From assembly GCA_020061125.1 (NCBI GenBank), contig JAGUYV010000043.1:1-10133 (forward strand): a DNA stretch of 10,133 bases, given 5' to 3'. A program made the translations under genes and the position numbers. Below are positions 1 through 6,121 of this stretch, piece by piece; positions within the stretch are counted from its first letter, which is position 1; each line of letters starts with the position of its first letter. Source of the DNA: a bacterium. GTDB taxonomy: Bacteria > UBP15 > UBA6099 > DSWB01. Below the pieces are notes generated by a model. The model was not told the origin of the DNA and did not search any database. It was given only the letters and a program-made list of their open reading frames with translations.

Positions 1-719
1 AAGGCCGCGTGAACGGCGCCGTGGCCGACGGTCTGCTGCACCAGCTTCTGGACGGCGACGAGCGGTTTGTGCGCGAACCGGGCGGCGCGCGCCGATGGAA
101 CCTGGCCTGCAACAGCGACCCCACGCCCCTGGACAATGTCAAATTTCTGGTTCTGGATGTGGAGACCACGGGCGGCCAGCCCAGTTACAACCGGGTCATC
201 GAGATCGGCGCGTTCCACCTGTGCGGCGGCGAGGTGGGCAAGAGTTTCATCACTCTCGTGAATCCCGGCCGCAGCATTCCGCTTGGCATCACTTTTCTCA
301 CGGGCATCAAGAACGAGGATGTGGCGGACGCTCCGCGGTTCGACGACATCGCCGACAGCCTGCTGCTGTTCTGCGAGGACACCGTGTTCGTGGGCCACAA
401 CGCCATGTTCGATTTTATGTTCATCAACACGGAACTGCAGCGGTGCGGCCGCCCGCATCTGGAGAGCGCGGTGGTGTGCACGGTGCGGCTCGCACGCCGC
501 CTGCTTCCAGAGCTGGCGTCGCGCAGCCTGGATTTTGTGGCCGCCCATTTCGGCATCGTGTTCGGCCCTGAAGACGAGCGCCACCGCGGCAGCGGCGACG
601 CCTGGGCCACGGCCCATGTCCTCAATCATCTCATTGCCATGGCGCGTGAGCGCTACGATGTGCACACGCTCGAAGAGCTGCTCCGTTTTCAGGCCATTCC
701 CCCTGCGAAGTTGCGGTGA
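1..719 (+). CDS. DEDDh 3'-5' exonuclease (DnaQ fold), 5'-partial, probable N-terminal winged helix
   Basis: The reading frame is open at the left edge, so the true start is probably upstream. The first internal start is a GTG at 9; residues are numbered from it. Residues about 1-33 (LLDGDERFVR...RRWNLA) look like the end of a winged-helix unit such as HARE-HTH, which argues that the GTG is not the real start. The exonuclease domain follows, with all DEDDh residues visible: D50 and E52 in LVLDVETTG, D135 in HNAMFDF, and H192 with D197 in HRGSGDA. These bind two metal ions and remove nucleotides from 3' ends of DNA or RNA. The end (VHTLEELLRFQ) resembles the segment that follows the exonuclease domain in epsilon/UvrC-like fusions, but no GIY-YIG nuclease domain follows before the stop. 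The role is probably DNA repair or nucleic-acid turnover rather than replicative proofreading. The fold is firm; the exact role is not. Confidence 0.85.
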   Translation, partial: GRVNGAVADGLLHQLLDGDERFVREPGGARRWNLACNSDPTPLDNVKFLVLDVETTGGQPSYNRVIEIGAFHLCGGEVGKSFITLVNPGRSIPLGITFLTGIKNEDVADAPRFDDIADSLLLFCEDTVFVGHNAMFDFMFINTELQRCGRPHLESAVVCTVRLARRLLPELASRSLDFVAAHFGIVFGPEDERHRGSGDAWATAHVLNHLIAMARERYDVHTLEELLRFQAIPPAKLR

Positions 720-912
720 GGGGGCAGCGGGCAGGGTGCAGAGCGCATATTAAAGCGGGTAGCGAGCAGGGAAAGCAGCAGCCGGAGTAATGCGCTCCAA
801 ACGCGAACAGCAGTCATAAGGAGCGCGATTGCGATGTCGCCGCAGTTGCCGCGCGGCAACAAACATTTTCACGCAAACAAATCCGAATCCCCGGTTCTCC
901 GGAGCCCCGGCC
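720..912. other. Convergent intergenic gap
   Basis: This stretch separates the exonuclease gene from the oppositely oriented exported-protein gene. I see no plausible reading frame and no canonical intrinsic terminator with a T-tract. The only notable structure is a perfect 16-bp palindrome at 845-860, listed separately. A second short palindrome, CTCCGGAG, lies near 897-904. Confidence 0.6.
845..860. repeat. Perfect 16-bp palindrome GTTGCCGCGCGGCAAC
   Basis: The two 6-base arms GTTGCC and GGCAAC flank GCGC, so the whole block equals its own reverse complement. As RNA it could form a 6-bp hairpin with a GCGC loop. It lies between two convergent genes, so a role in ending transcription in either direction is possible. 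There is no T-tract on either side, so it is not a canonical intrinsic terminator. A binding site or chance are the alternatives. Confidence 0.5.
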
Positions 913-2193
913 TCACTGCTTTTTTTCCAGGGTCTGCTTAATGAGTTGTTCCGTTTGAGGACTGACGGCTTCGGCGCCGAGCAGATTGTAGGTCTCGGGG
1001 TCGGTGTATTTAAGGTCCAGATAGAGAATGAACTGCCTGTTCACGAACGGTCCGGAGAAGCGCACATTGGGGCTGTCCGTATAGATGGTGATCGGTTCCT
1101 GGCGCGGTTTGCCCTTGAAAACGCGTACGGATTTGGCCGTGAGCACGAACAGGGTCTGCATATTGTCCTGGAGTTCGGGTTCCGCGGCCTTGATGTGGGC
1201 CTTGACGATGACATCGGCCTCCCGAATCAGAGACAGGGTGTCGCGCGACACCTGGCTGATCTCGGTCTGCGTCTGCATGGCCATTTCCTTGGTGAGGCGG
1301 TTGTAGGCCTGGGCGCGCTCGCGCACGGCTTCGAACACGGCGTTGCGCAAAGCGGGATCGTTGCCGTAGAAATAGCACACCACGGTGACGCCCAGGGTGG
1401 GGAATTTGCGCTCGAACTGGGGCACGGGATCGAGCTTTTCCTCGATGCCGCGCACCTGCACAACGATGCTCACGGGCTTGGTCTGGTACACGATCTGGTT
1501 GATGCCGGCATAGGCGCCCTTGCCGCGCTTGAGGCTGCCCGCGCCCACGCCGGTCATGGCGCTGCTGCGTTTGCCAAGGGCCGTGAAATCCTTGAGGATC
1601 TGGTCCATGATGGAATTGCCCGCGCTCACAATCTGCTTTTCCATGTCCGCGCGGCGCACGCGCATGTTCAGCGTGTTGGATTCCGTGGTGCCAAGCCACC
1701 AGTTGTGCTGGTTTTTCTCGTAATTGAACACCTGTGAGCTATAGGCGACATAGAGTGTGTGGTCGCCCGTGCCGAGATTGAAAAAGTCGAATTCCAGAAT
1801 CGGCGTTTCCTCGGACGGCTTGATGTGGACCACGCTTGCGTTTCTCACGAGCAGCTTCTTGTTGTAAATGCCGGAGGCGGCGACCTGGCGTCCGTCCAGG
1901 AACACGCGGACAAAAGAGGAGTTGCGCTGGATCGCGCCCGGAAATTCGTTTTTGATGGTGATGGTCTGGTTGGTCATGTTGCGGAAGGTGGCCACGATTT
2001 TGGTGGGCGTTTTGGCAACGGAGCGCAGGGTGATGCGCAGGCCAGGGGCCGCGGGGGGCGGCTTGAGGCCGTCGTCTTTTTCTTTTTTCGGCTGTGCGCC
2101 CAGCGGCGGCTTGGCGCCTCCGGGCTGGGCCAGGGCCGTTGCGGAAAAAAACGCCAGCAGCAGAACCGCCAGCGGCAGAATGCGCGTTCTCAT
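913..2193 (-). CDS. Exported protein of unknown function, 426 aa
   Basis: A Sec signal peptide is clear: MRTR, a hydrophobic core (about residues 5-20) and a likely cleavage after ALA near residue 22. There is no lipobox cysteine, so the mature protein is probably periplasmic or secreted rather than a lipoprotein. Residues about 24-50 form a Pro/Gly/Lys-rich low-complexity linker (GAKPP, KKEKDD, KPPPAAP). The body from about 50 to 160 looks beta-rich (LRITLRSV...IVATFRN...ITIKNEF). The last ~110 residues follow the pattern 'ADVIVKAHI ... SVRVFKGK ... ITIYT ... FVNRQFILYL', seen in exported bacterial proteins as an 'adv(I/V)v...v(L/F)KG...YLLFL' module. I cannot name a function. The ATG at 2193 is preceded by a GAGGGGG Shine-Dalgarno-like run about 10 bases upstream. 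The gene has its own promoter at 2257-2286. A long frame on the opposite strand over this gene is a shadow. Confidence 0.85.
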   Translation of the reverse strand: MRTRILPLAVLLLAFFSATALAQPGGAKPPLGAQPKKEKDDGLKPPPAAPGLRITLRSVAKTPTKIVATFRNMTNQTITIKNEFPGAIQRNSSFVRVFLDGRQVAASGIYNKKLLVRNASVVHIKPSEETPILEFDFFNLGTGDHTLYVAYSSQVFNYEKNQHNWWLGTTESNTLNMRVRRADMEKQIVSAGNSIMDQILKDFTALGKRSSAMTGVGAGSLKRGKGAYAGINQIVYQTKPVSIVVQVRGIEEKLDPVPQFERKFPTLGVTVVCYFYGNDPALRNAVFEAVRERAQAYNRLTKEMAMQTQTEISQVSRDTLSLIREADVIVKAHIKAAEPELQDNMQTLFVLTAKSVRVFKGKPRQEPITIYTDSPNVRFSGPFVNRQFILYLDLKYTDPETYNLLGAEAVSPQTEQLIKQTLEKKQ

Positions 2194-2226
2194 GTCCGTG
2201 TACGCCCCCTCTTGTTGCGGCGCTCC

Positions 2227-2249
2227 GGCGCCCGGCCGCGCCGGGCGCC
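2227..2249 (-). promoter_or_regulatory. GC hairpin at the predicted 5' end of the 426-aa protein mRNA
   Basis: Arms GGCGCCCGGC and GCCGGGCGCC are perfectly complementary (10 bp) with a CGC loop. The promoter at 2257-2286 predicts transcription starting near 2250, so the hairpin would be the first thing transcribed in a leader of about 57 nt. No T-tract follows on the minus strand, so it does not read as a canonical terminator for the START-like gene upstream. Known 5'-terminal hairpins protect mRNA from 5'-end-dependent decay; that role here is inference. Confidence 0.55.
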
Positions 2250-2256
2250 TCGATCC

Positions 2257-2286
2257 ATTCTAACGGATTGCGCCCCCGGTGTCCAA
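2257..2286 (-). promoter_or_regulatory. Sigma70-type promoter for the 426-aa exported protein gene
   Basis: On the minus strand TTGGAC (2286-2281) is followed after 18 bp by TAGAAT (2262-2257). The -35 matches four and the -10 five of six consensus bases. The predicted start of transcription is near 2250. The -10 context GTTAGAATGG recurs exactly upstream of the LolA-like gene. Confidence 0.55.
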
Positions 2287-2303
2287 GCCGCGCAGAGTGT
2301 AGG

Positions 2304-2849
2304 TCAGGCCGTGCCGGTCCAGGCCTCTTTTTCGATTTCCTTCTTGATGCTGCGGAAAAACGACTGCAGGTTTTTCGTGACCATCCTCCCGATGAACGGC
2401 TCAATGATTTCCACGAGTTTGCGGGCCACATTGCCGCCGAACCCGGTCCAGCCCTTGTGGTCTATGGTCATGGCGCCGGTGATAACAAGGTGCGCGCCGC
2501 CGCCGTGCGCCTCGACCCACGAGGTGCCCCGGCAGTCTACATATTCGGTGAACACGGGCGTTTCCACCTGCCAGTCCGCAGTGAGTTTTTCATGGTCAAC
2601 CACATAGTGCTCTTTCCAGTCCATGTCGTTGCCGCCCATGAAAGGGCGCATCACGGCGGGCATGTTTGCGCTGGCGAAAACCTGAATGGTGATGTGTTCG
2701 CGGCCGTCCGCCCCGGTCTCGCGGCGCAGAACCTGAATGCGGCTCACATTGGGCATGAATTTCACATAATCCGTGAAATCCACCATGGAGCGCTGCAGCA
2801 CCTCGCGGGGGCTGGCCTGAAAGGTTTCCGAAAGGTTGAACCGGTACAT
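2304..2849 (-). CDS. START/SRPBCC-like (possibly DUF2505-type) small-ligand-binding protein, 181 aa
   Basis: The frame continues upstream to an ATG at 2942, but the better start is the ATG at 2849 (MYRFNLSETF). It has GGGAG at proper spacing, and the extra N-terminus would run back over the promoter at 2895-2923. The pattern fits the helix-grip fold of the Bet v1/START/SRPBCC superfamily: an N-terminal strand (YRFNLSETFQASP), a helix (REVLQRSMVDFTDYVKFMP), alternating strands with WQV, EYVDCRGTSW and LVITGAMTIDHKG, and a long C-terminal amphipathic helix (ARKLVEIIEPFIGRMVTKNLQSFFRSIKKEIEK, broken here only in prose). These proteins form a cavity for lipids or polyketide-like ligands, or act as cyclases. 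No catalytic residue is obvious. It lies downstream of an SDR and a hydratase, which fits lipid-type metabolism, but it has its own promoter, so a functional link is inference. No signal peptide. Confidence 0.75.
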   Translation of the reverse strand: MYRFNLSETFQASPREVLQRSMVDFTDYVKFMPNVSRIQVLRRETGADGREHITIQVFASANMPAVMRPFMGGNDMDWKEHYVVDHEKLTADWQVETPVFTEYVDCRGTSWVEAHGGGAHLVITGAMTIDHKGWTGFGGNVARKLVEIIEPFIGRMVTKNLQSFFRSIKKEIEKEAWTGTA

Positions 2850-2894
2850 GGAGAACTCCCGCGCGGCCCGCATGCGGCGGGCGCGGCATGGAAA

Positions 2895-2923
2895 ATTGTA
2901 ACGGAGCGGAGCGGCGCGCGCAA
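2895..2923 (-). promoter_or_regulatory. Probable promoter for the START/SRPBCC-like gene
   Basis: On the minus strand TTGCGC (2923-2918) and TACAAT (2900-2895) are separated by 17 bp. The -10 matches five of six consensus bases; the -35 matches only its TTG. Transcription would begin near 2888, about 40 nt before the ATG at 2849, which excludes the longer N-terminal reading. It lies just downstream of a terminator that ends the previous transcript. Confidence 0.5.
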
Positions 2924-2943
2924 CGCCGCGCTGCACGGCCATG

Positions 2944-2972
2944 AAAAAGGGAGCCTGCGGCAGGCTCCCTTT
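2944..2972 (-). terminator. Strong intrinsic terminator after the 49-aa gene
   Basis: Arms GGGAGCCTG and CAGGCTCCC (9 bp perfect, three more A-T pairs outside) close a 3-base loop. On the minus strand a run of five T follows directly. It begins about 32 bases after the stop codon of the small gene at 3004-3153 and points the same way, which is independent support that the small gene is transcribed. Confidence 0.85.
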
Positions 2973-3003
2973 GAGCGTCTCGTTTGAACCCGCGGCGGGC
3001 GGG

Positions 3004-3153
3004 TCACCAGATTACCGCGAAGACCAGTTCTCCGTGGCTGAAGCAGATGTCCTCGCCGTCCTGCTCCACGCAGATTTTTTCCTCGTCGCGGTACGAAACG
3101 CCGGGTCCGCCGGGCAGTCCGATCTGTGCGAATGATTCAAAGAAATTGTGCAT
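3004..3153 (-). CDS. Small uncharacterised protein, 49 aa
   Basis: The frame runs from ATG at 3153 to TGA at 3004: MHNFFESFAQIG, then LPGGPGVSYRDEEK, then ICVEQDGEDICF and SHGELVFAVIW at the end. A perfect GGAGGTG Shine-Dalgarno sits seven bases before the ATG, and a strong terminator follows the stop, so this is very likely a real gene. The protein is acidic, has two cysteines eight residues apart in a hairpin-like repeat (ICVEQDGEDIC) and a hydrophobic C-terminus (LVFAVIW) too short for a membrane span. I recognise no family. It follows the SDR gene by about 117 bases and could share its transcript, although a terminator-like inverted repeat lies between them. Confidence 0.7.
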   Translation of the reverse strand: MHNFFESFAQIGLPGGPGVSYRDEEKICVEQDGEDICFSHGELVFAVIW

Positions 3154-3186
3154 GTGCGTCACCTCCACAGGGGGATCCTGAAATGT

Positions 3187-3222
3187 AGAAAATACAACAC
3201 GGGAACCGGATCGAGGTTCCGT
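3187..3222 (-). terminator. Possible weak terminator or operator between the SDR and the 49-aa gene
   Basis: GGAACC (3202-3207) and GGTTCC (3215-3220) form an inverted repeat around a 7-base spacer, extended by ACG/CGT pairing across one bulged base. On the minus strand it is followed by the T-rich stretch GTTGTATTTTCT. This could end the SDR transcript 50-70 bases after its stop. The T-tract is interrupted, so read-through or a regulatory role is also possible. Confidence 0.4.
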
Positions 3223-3270
3223 GGAGCGGATGAATGCGCTGGCGCGCCGTGCGGCGGGGCAGGGCGCGCG

Positions 3271-4107
3271 TCACAGCTCCATGATCTGGCCGCCGCACAC
3301 ATTGATGGCCTGACCGGTGATGTAGCGGGACTCGTCGCCGGCCAGGAATGCGGCCGCCGCGGCCACCTCGGCGGGCGGCGCCAGATAGCCCAGGGGCACG
3401 CGCTTTTGCAGTTCCTTCTCGCGCTGCTCGAAGGTTTCGTTGAATACCGCGGCCTCCATGGCGATGCGGTGCTGCTGCAGGTCGGTCATGATCAGGCCGG
3501 GGCACAGGGCGTTGGCCCGGATTTTCAAAGGCGCCAGTTCGAGCGCGGTGATGCGGGTAAGCATGATGACCGCGGCCTTGGACACGCAGTACGCGCCGTT
3601 CATGGCCACCGGGGCCTTGCCCGCGCGGGACGCCATGTTGATGATGCTGCCCGGGCGGCCCGCCATGAGGGGCACGGCGGCGCGCGTCATGCGAAAGGTT
3701 CCGTGCAGATTTACATCCATGGTCTTGAGCCAGGCGTCCTCGTTGTAGCTCACCACGGGGTTGGGCGCGCCCGCGGCCGTGCCCGCGTTGTTCACCAGAA
3801 TATCCACGCGCTTGAATTTGTCCTTTATCAGCGCCATTGCGTGCGCGATGCTGTCCGCGCTTGTGATGTCCAGATCCACGGCCAGGCACGGCGCGCCGTG
3901 CGCGCGCTCCATGTCCGCGGCCATCTGGTTCATGGCGTCCGCGTCCGCGAATGTGATCGCGCCCCCGGCGCCGGGCGGCGCCACGAGATCCGCAATCACC
4001 GTGGCGGCGCCGCATGAGGCCAGTTTCTCGACAATGGCGAATCCGATGCCCGAGCGCTTGCCCGCGCCGGTCACGATGGCGGTCTTGCCTTCAAGTTTGT
4101 AGTCCAT
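3271..4107 (-). CDS. Short-chain dehydrogenase/reductase (FabG-like, probable 3-hydroxyacyl dehydrogenase), 278 aa
   Basis: This is a classical SDR with every hallmark: nucleotide-binding T13-G-A-G-K-R-S-G-I-G22, an Asp (D40) at the end of strand beta-2 that favours NAD(H), NNAG at 106-109, and catalytic N133, S160, Y173 and K177 (YCVSK). It oxidises or reduces a hydroxyl/keto pair. An insertion rich in Ala/Gly/Asp (about residues 43-70) follows beta-2. The start at 4107 (MDYKLEGKTAIVTG) is chosen because the SDR fold begins right there, an AGGAC-type site precedes it, and a -10 box at 4149-4154 would put the transcript start downstream of the longer alternative starts at 4143 and 4239. The divergent neighbour is an (R)-specific hydratase, the partner activity in the MFE-2-type beta-oxidation or reductive pathway, so (3R)-hydroxyacyl-CoA is a reasonable but unproven substrate. 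Confidence 0.9.
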   Translation of the reverse strand: MDYKLEGKTAIVTGAGKRSGIGFAIVEKLASCGAATVIADLVAPPGAGGAITFADADAMNQMAADMERAHGAPCLAVDLDITSADSIAHAMALIKDKFKRVDILVNNAGTAAGAPNPVVSYNEDAWLKTMDVNLHGTFRMTRAAVPLMAGRPGSIINMASRAGKAPVAMNGAYCVSKAAVIMLTRITALELAPLKIRANALCPGLIMTDLQQHRIAMEAAVFNETFEQREKELQKRVPLGYLAPPAEVAAAAAFLAGDESRYITGQAINVCGGQIMEL

Positions 4108-4148
4108 GGTTCCGGTCCTGTCCTTCCCGCTGGTGTCAGATTCCATGA

Positions 4149-4154
4149 ATTGTA
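4149..4154 (-). promoter_or_regulatory. -10 box (TACAAT) for the SDR gene
   Basis: TACAAT on the minus strand matches the -10 consensus at five of six positions. No good -35 is seen at 16-18 bp. Transcription would begin near 4142, giving a leader of about 35 nt to the ATG at 4107. Confidence 0.4.
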
Positions 4155-4178
4155 CACCACAAAGCCTCGAAAAACATT

Positions 4179-4208
4179 TTGGGCACGGTTGCCCGGATGT
4201 GATAGAAT
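4179..4208 (+). promoter_or_regulatory. Probable promoter for the hydratase gene
   Basis: TTGGGC (4179-4184) and TAGAAT (4203-4208) are 18 bp apart, the same layout as the promoter at 2257-2286. Transcription would begin near 4215, with a leader of about 70 nt to the ATG at 4287. It lies 25 bp from the -10 of the divergent SDR, so the two promoters are back to back and could be co-regulated. Confidence 0.45.
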
Positions 4209-4286
4209 AGGGTCGTTTGAAACCGGACATTCCGATCACAATCAGCCCGCGGCGCGCGTGCGCGGCGGGAACGGGAGGAGCTTCTT

Positions 4287-5147
4287 ATGCCTATTGACGT
4301 GCAGAAAGCCATGGCCGCGGATATCCCGGCGCTGGACTTCGAGTTCACCACGCGGGATGTGATGCTGTACGCCCTGGGGGTGGGCGCGGGCGTGCCCGCC
4401 ACGGACCCGGCGCAGCTCAAGTTCACATTCGAGAACGGGTTGAAATGTCTGCCCACCTTCGGGGTGGTGCCGCCGTTCCCGGCGCTCATGAAAGTCATCG
4501 GGCATCCGGGCCTGCAGTTCAACCCCATGATGCTGCTTCACGGGGAACAGTATCTGGAAATCCGCAAGCACCCCATCCCGGTCAAGGGCAAGCTCACCAA
4601 CAAGCCGAAGATACAGGCCATCTACGACAAGGGCAAGGGCGCGGTGGTGCTGCTGGACTGCGTGACCACGGACGAAAAGGGCGACGAAGTGTTTTTCAAC
4701 ACCTTCAGCCTGTTTCTGCGGGGCGAGGGCGGGTTCGGCGGGGATCCGGGACCCAAGCCCGCAAACGAGGCCCCGGATCGCGCGCCGGATAAAGTCGTGG
4801 AGATGAAGACCCTGCCGCAGCAGGCGCTGATCTACCGTTTGAGCGGCGACAGCAATCCCCTGCACGCGGACCCGAATTTCGCGAAAATGGGCGGCTTCGA
4901 GAAGCCCATCCTGCACGGCCTGTGCTCCTTCGGCCATGTGGGCCGCGCCGTGCTCCAGGAGTATTGCGGCAACGACCCCGCGAAGTTCAAGAGCATCGCG
5001 GTGCGGTTCAGCAAACATGTGTTCCCCGGCGACACCATCGTTACCGAGATGTGGCAGGAGGGCGAGGACACGATTCTGCTCAAGGCCAAAACCGCGGAGC
5101 GCGGCGAGGATGTCATCACCAACGCCGCGGTCAAGCTGAATGTGTAA
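4287..5147 (+). CDS. MaoC-family (R)-specific enoyl-CoA hydratase (hydratase 2), double hot dog, 286 aa
   Basis: Residues 183-193, [11 protein letters not shown], followed by [11 protein letters not shown] and PILHG, match the hydratase-2 signature Y-x-L-S-G-D-x-N-P-L-H. D188 and H193 are the expected catalytic pair and keep the D-x4-H spacing of MFE-2 hydratases. The N-terminal half (about residues 15-150) is the inactive first hot-dog unit with the substrate tunnel, and the C-terminal half carries the active site. Length is normal for a double-hot-dog hydratase 2. The enzyme adds water to trans-2-enoyl-CoA to give (3R)-hydroxyacyl-CoA in the cytoplasm. A strong GGGAGGAG site lies 7 bases before the ATG. 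The divergent SDR could oxidise the product. Which chain types it uses cannot be told from sequence. Confidence 0.92.
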   Translation: MPIDVQKAMAADIPALDFEFTTRDVMLYALGVGAGVPATDPAQLKFTFENGLKCLPTFGVVPPFPALMKVIGHPGLQFNPMMLLHGEQYLEIRKHPIPVKGKLTNKPKIQAIYDKGKGAVVLLDCVTTDEKGDEVFFNTFSLFLRGEGGFGGDPGPKPANEAPDRAPDKVVEMKTLPQQALIYRLSGDSNPLHADPNFAKMGGFEKPILHGLCSFGHVGRAVLQEYCGNDPAKFKSIAVRFSKHVFPGDTIVTEMWQEGEDTILLKAKTAERGEDVITNAAVKLNV

Positions 5148-5193
5148 GTTGCAGTTTTTTTCATAAACATGGTTTTGAAAGTGCGGGGGGGAG

Positions 5194-5258
5194 CGAAAAA
5201 ATTCTGGGGACAGGCAACGCTTTCCTTGGGGAAAGCGACCCAGTCCCCGAATTTTTCG
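5194..5258. repeat. 65-bp imperfect palindrome (REP/MITE-like, or two-way terminator)
   Basis: Three nested complementary blocks flank a TTGG loop (5226-5229): CGCTTTCC with GGAAAGCG (5218-5225, 5230-5237), GGGGAC with GTCCCC (5206-5211, 5243-5248), and CGAAAAA(A)TTC with GAATTTTTCG (5194-5204, 5249-5258) with one bulged A. It sits between convergent genes, 46 bases after the hydratase stop and 80 bases before the nucleotidyltransferase-like stop. The outer TTCTGGGGACAG end recalls repeats I associate from memory with REP-associated tyrosine transposases; I could not check this. No transposase gene is in the window. A bidirectional terminator is the main alternative. Confidence 0.75.
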
Positions 5259-5338
5259 AAGACTTGAGCATTGTATGGGTCTGATGTTTGAGAAGTGAAG
5301 GAATGTTCAACCTTCCCGATAGAAGGAAACGGTTCGCG

Positions 5339-5635
5339 TCAGAGAGGGATGCCGCGCTGTGCCTCGCGGATGAGGCCGGTTGCGCCGGTGTCGAAATCGT
5401 GGGCCGAGCAGGGCGTGACCTGAAAGGGGCGGTCCGGGAAGGCCTGCGCCGCGGGTTGCGTGGCGTCAACAATGCGGTCCAGTTCCATCCACACATTCGC
5501 CGCGCCCTCGAGCACGCACAGCAGATCGAGTTCACCGGCGTCAGGTTCGCTGTAAAGAATGAGTGCGCGCAAGCGTTCGCCGTAGTGCGCGGCGAGCAGG
5601 GATTTTATCTGTTCGAGAAGCGGATCGTTCAGCAT
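5339..5635 (-). CDS. Small nucleotidyltransferase-fold protein with eroded catalytic motif, 98 aa
   Basis: The layout matches ~100-residue MNT-type nucleotidyltransferases: an N-terminal helix (LLEQIKSLLAAHYGERLRAL), a strand ILY, then the catalytic loop and strand, ELDLLCVLEG, and a C-terminal REAQRGIPL that corresponds to the usual 'R(R/E)GxPL' end. In active family members the strand continues as L-(F/Y)-G-S-x-A-R-G with several residues before S-D-x-D. Here it reads LYSEPDAGELDLL (27-39): the G of GS is gone, the loop is several residues shorter, and the first Asp is Glu (E35-x-D37). It is probably inactive or has another role. The gene follows the Rrf2 regulator by 25 bp with no visible Shine-Dalgarno, so translation may be coupled. 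No HEPN partner is adjacent. Confidence 0.7.
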   Translation of the reverse strand: MLNDPLLEQIKSLLAAHYGERLRALILYSEPDAGELDLLCVLEGAANVWMELDRIVDATQPAAQAFPDRPFQVTPCSAHDFDTGATGLIREAQRGIPL

Positions 5636-5660
5636 AAAGGGAAAACGGGCGGCGCCGCGG

Positions 5661-6080
5661 TCAGCGTTTTTTCCGGCGCGGCTTCACAAGATCGTCGAGC
5701 GTGTAATCCGCGAGTTTGTCCACCAGAACCTTATTCACATCGCCCCACATGACGCGGCAGTCGCAATCGCCGGCCTGGGCGCATGCGCCGGGTTCGCCCA
5801 CGCAGTCAATGATGCTCACCGGTCCTTCCACGGCTTCGAGAATTTCCAGCACCGTGATTTCGCCGCCCGGCTTGTTCAGCTTGTAGCCCCCGTTCATGCC
5901 CCACACGCTTTTGAGAAGCTGCGCGTTTTTAAGATGCGTGGCGAGCTGATCCAGATAGCGCTTGGATATGTTTTGCCGCGCCGCAACCTGATTGAGAGGG
6001 ATGGGGTCGTCGCCATTGGCATTCTTGTAAATGTCGGCCATCATGCGCACTGCGTATCGCGCCCGGGTGTTGAGTTTCAT
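5661..6080 (-). CDS. Rrf2-family transcriptional regulator, probable Fe-S sensor, 139 aa
   Basis: MKLNTRARYAVRMMADI is the typical Rrf2 N-terminus, followed by the winged-helix recognition region (ISKRYLDQLATHLKNAQLL), the wing (GMNGGYKLNKPGGEITVLEIL) and the dimerisation helix. Cysteines C93, C100, C106 and C108 (spacing C-x6-C-x5-C-x-C) lie where IscR, NsrR and relatives carry their cluster ligands, so it probably binds an iron-sulfur cluster and senses redox, NO or cluster supply. The spacing is not identical to IscR (C-x5-C-x5-C-x2-H). No isc, suf or nitrosative-stress genes are in the window, so the target is unknown. It leads a two-gene unit with the nucleotidyltransferase-like gene and is probably self-regulated through the inverted repeat at 6130-6148. 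A GGGAGC site lies somewhat far (about 12 bases) from the ATG at 6080. Confidence 0.92.
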   Translation of the reverse strand: MKLNTRARYAVRMMADIYKNANGDDPIPLNQVAARQNISKRYLDQLATHLKNAQLLKSVWGMNGGYKLNKPGGEITVLEILEAVEGPVSIIDCVGEPGACAQAGDCDCRVMWGDVNKVLVDKLADYTLDDLVKPRRKKR

Positions 6081-6121
6081 AAAGGTTCGTTGCTCCCTGC
6101 AGGCTTGTTTCTGTTCAGAGC

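Noticed and set aside
829-1737. A 302-residue frame on the + strand over the exported-protein gene
   Set aside because: It lies antisense to a gene with a signal peptide, promoter and Shine-Dalgarno. Its His/Gly/Ala/Leu-rich composition is typical of the opposite-strand shadow in GC-rich DNA.
2850-2942. N-terminal extension of the START-like protein to an ATG at 2942
   Set aside because: The extra 31 residues are Arg/Ala-rich, run through the predicted promoter, and have no ribosome site; the ATG at 2849 has GGGAG.
3148-4017. A 289-residue + strand frame across the SDR gene
   Set aside because: The SDR on the minus strand has every catalytic motif; this frame is His/Arg/Gly-rich with no fold pattern.
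4108-4239. N-terminal extension of the SDR to starts at 4143 or 4239
   Set aside because: The SDR fold begins at residue 1 of the 4107 start, the extension overlaps both divergent promoters, and neither upstream start has a Shine-Dalgarno.
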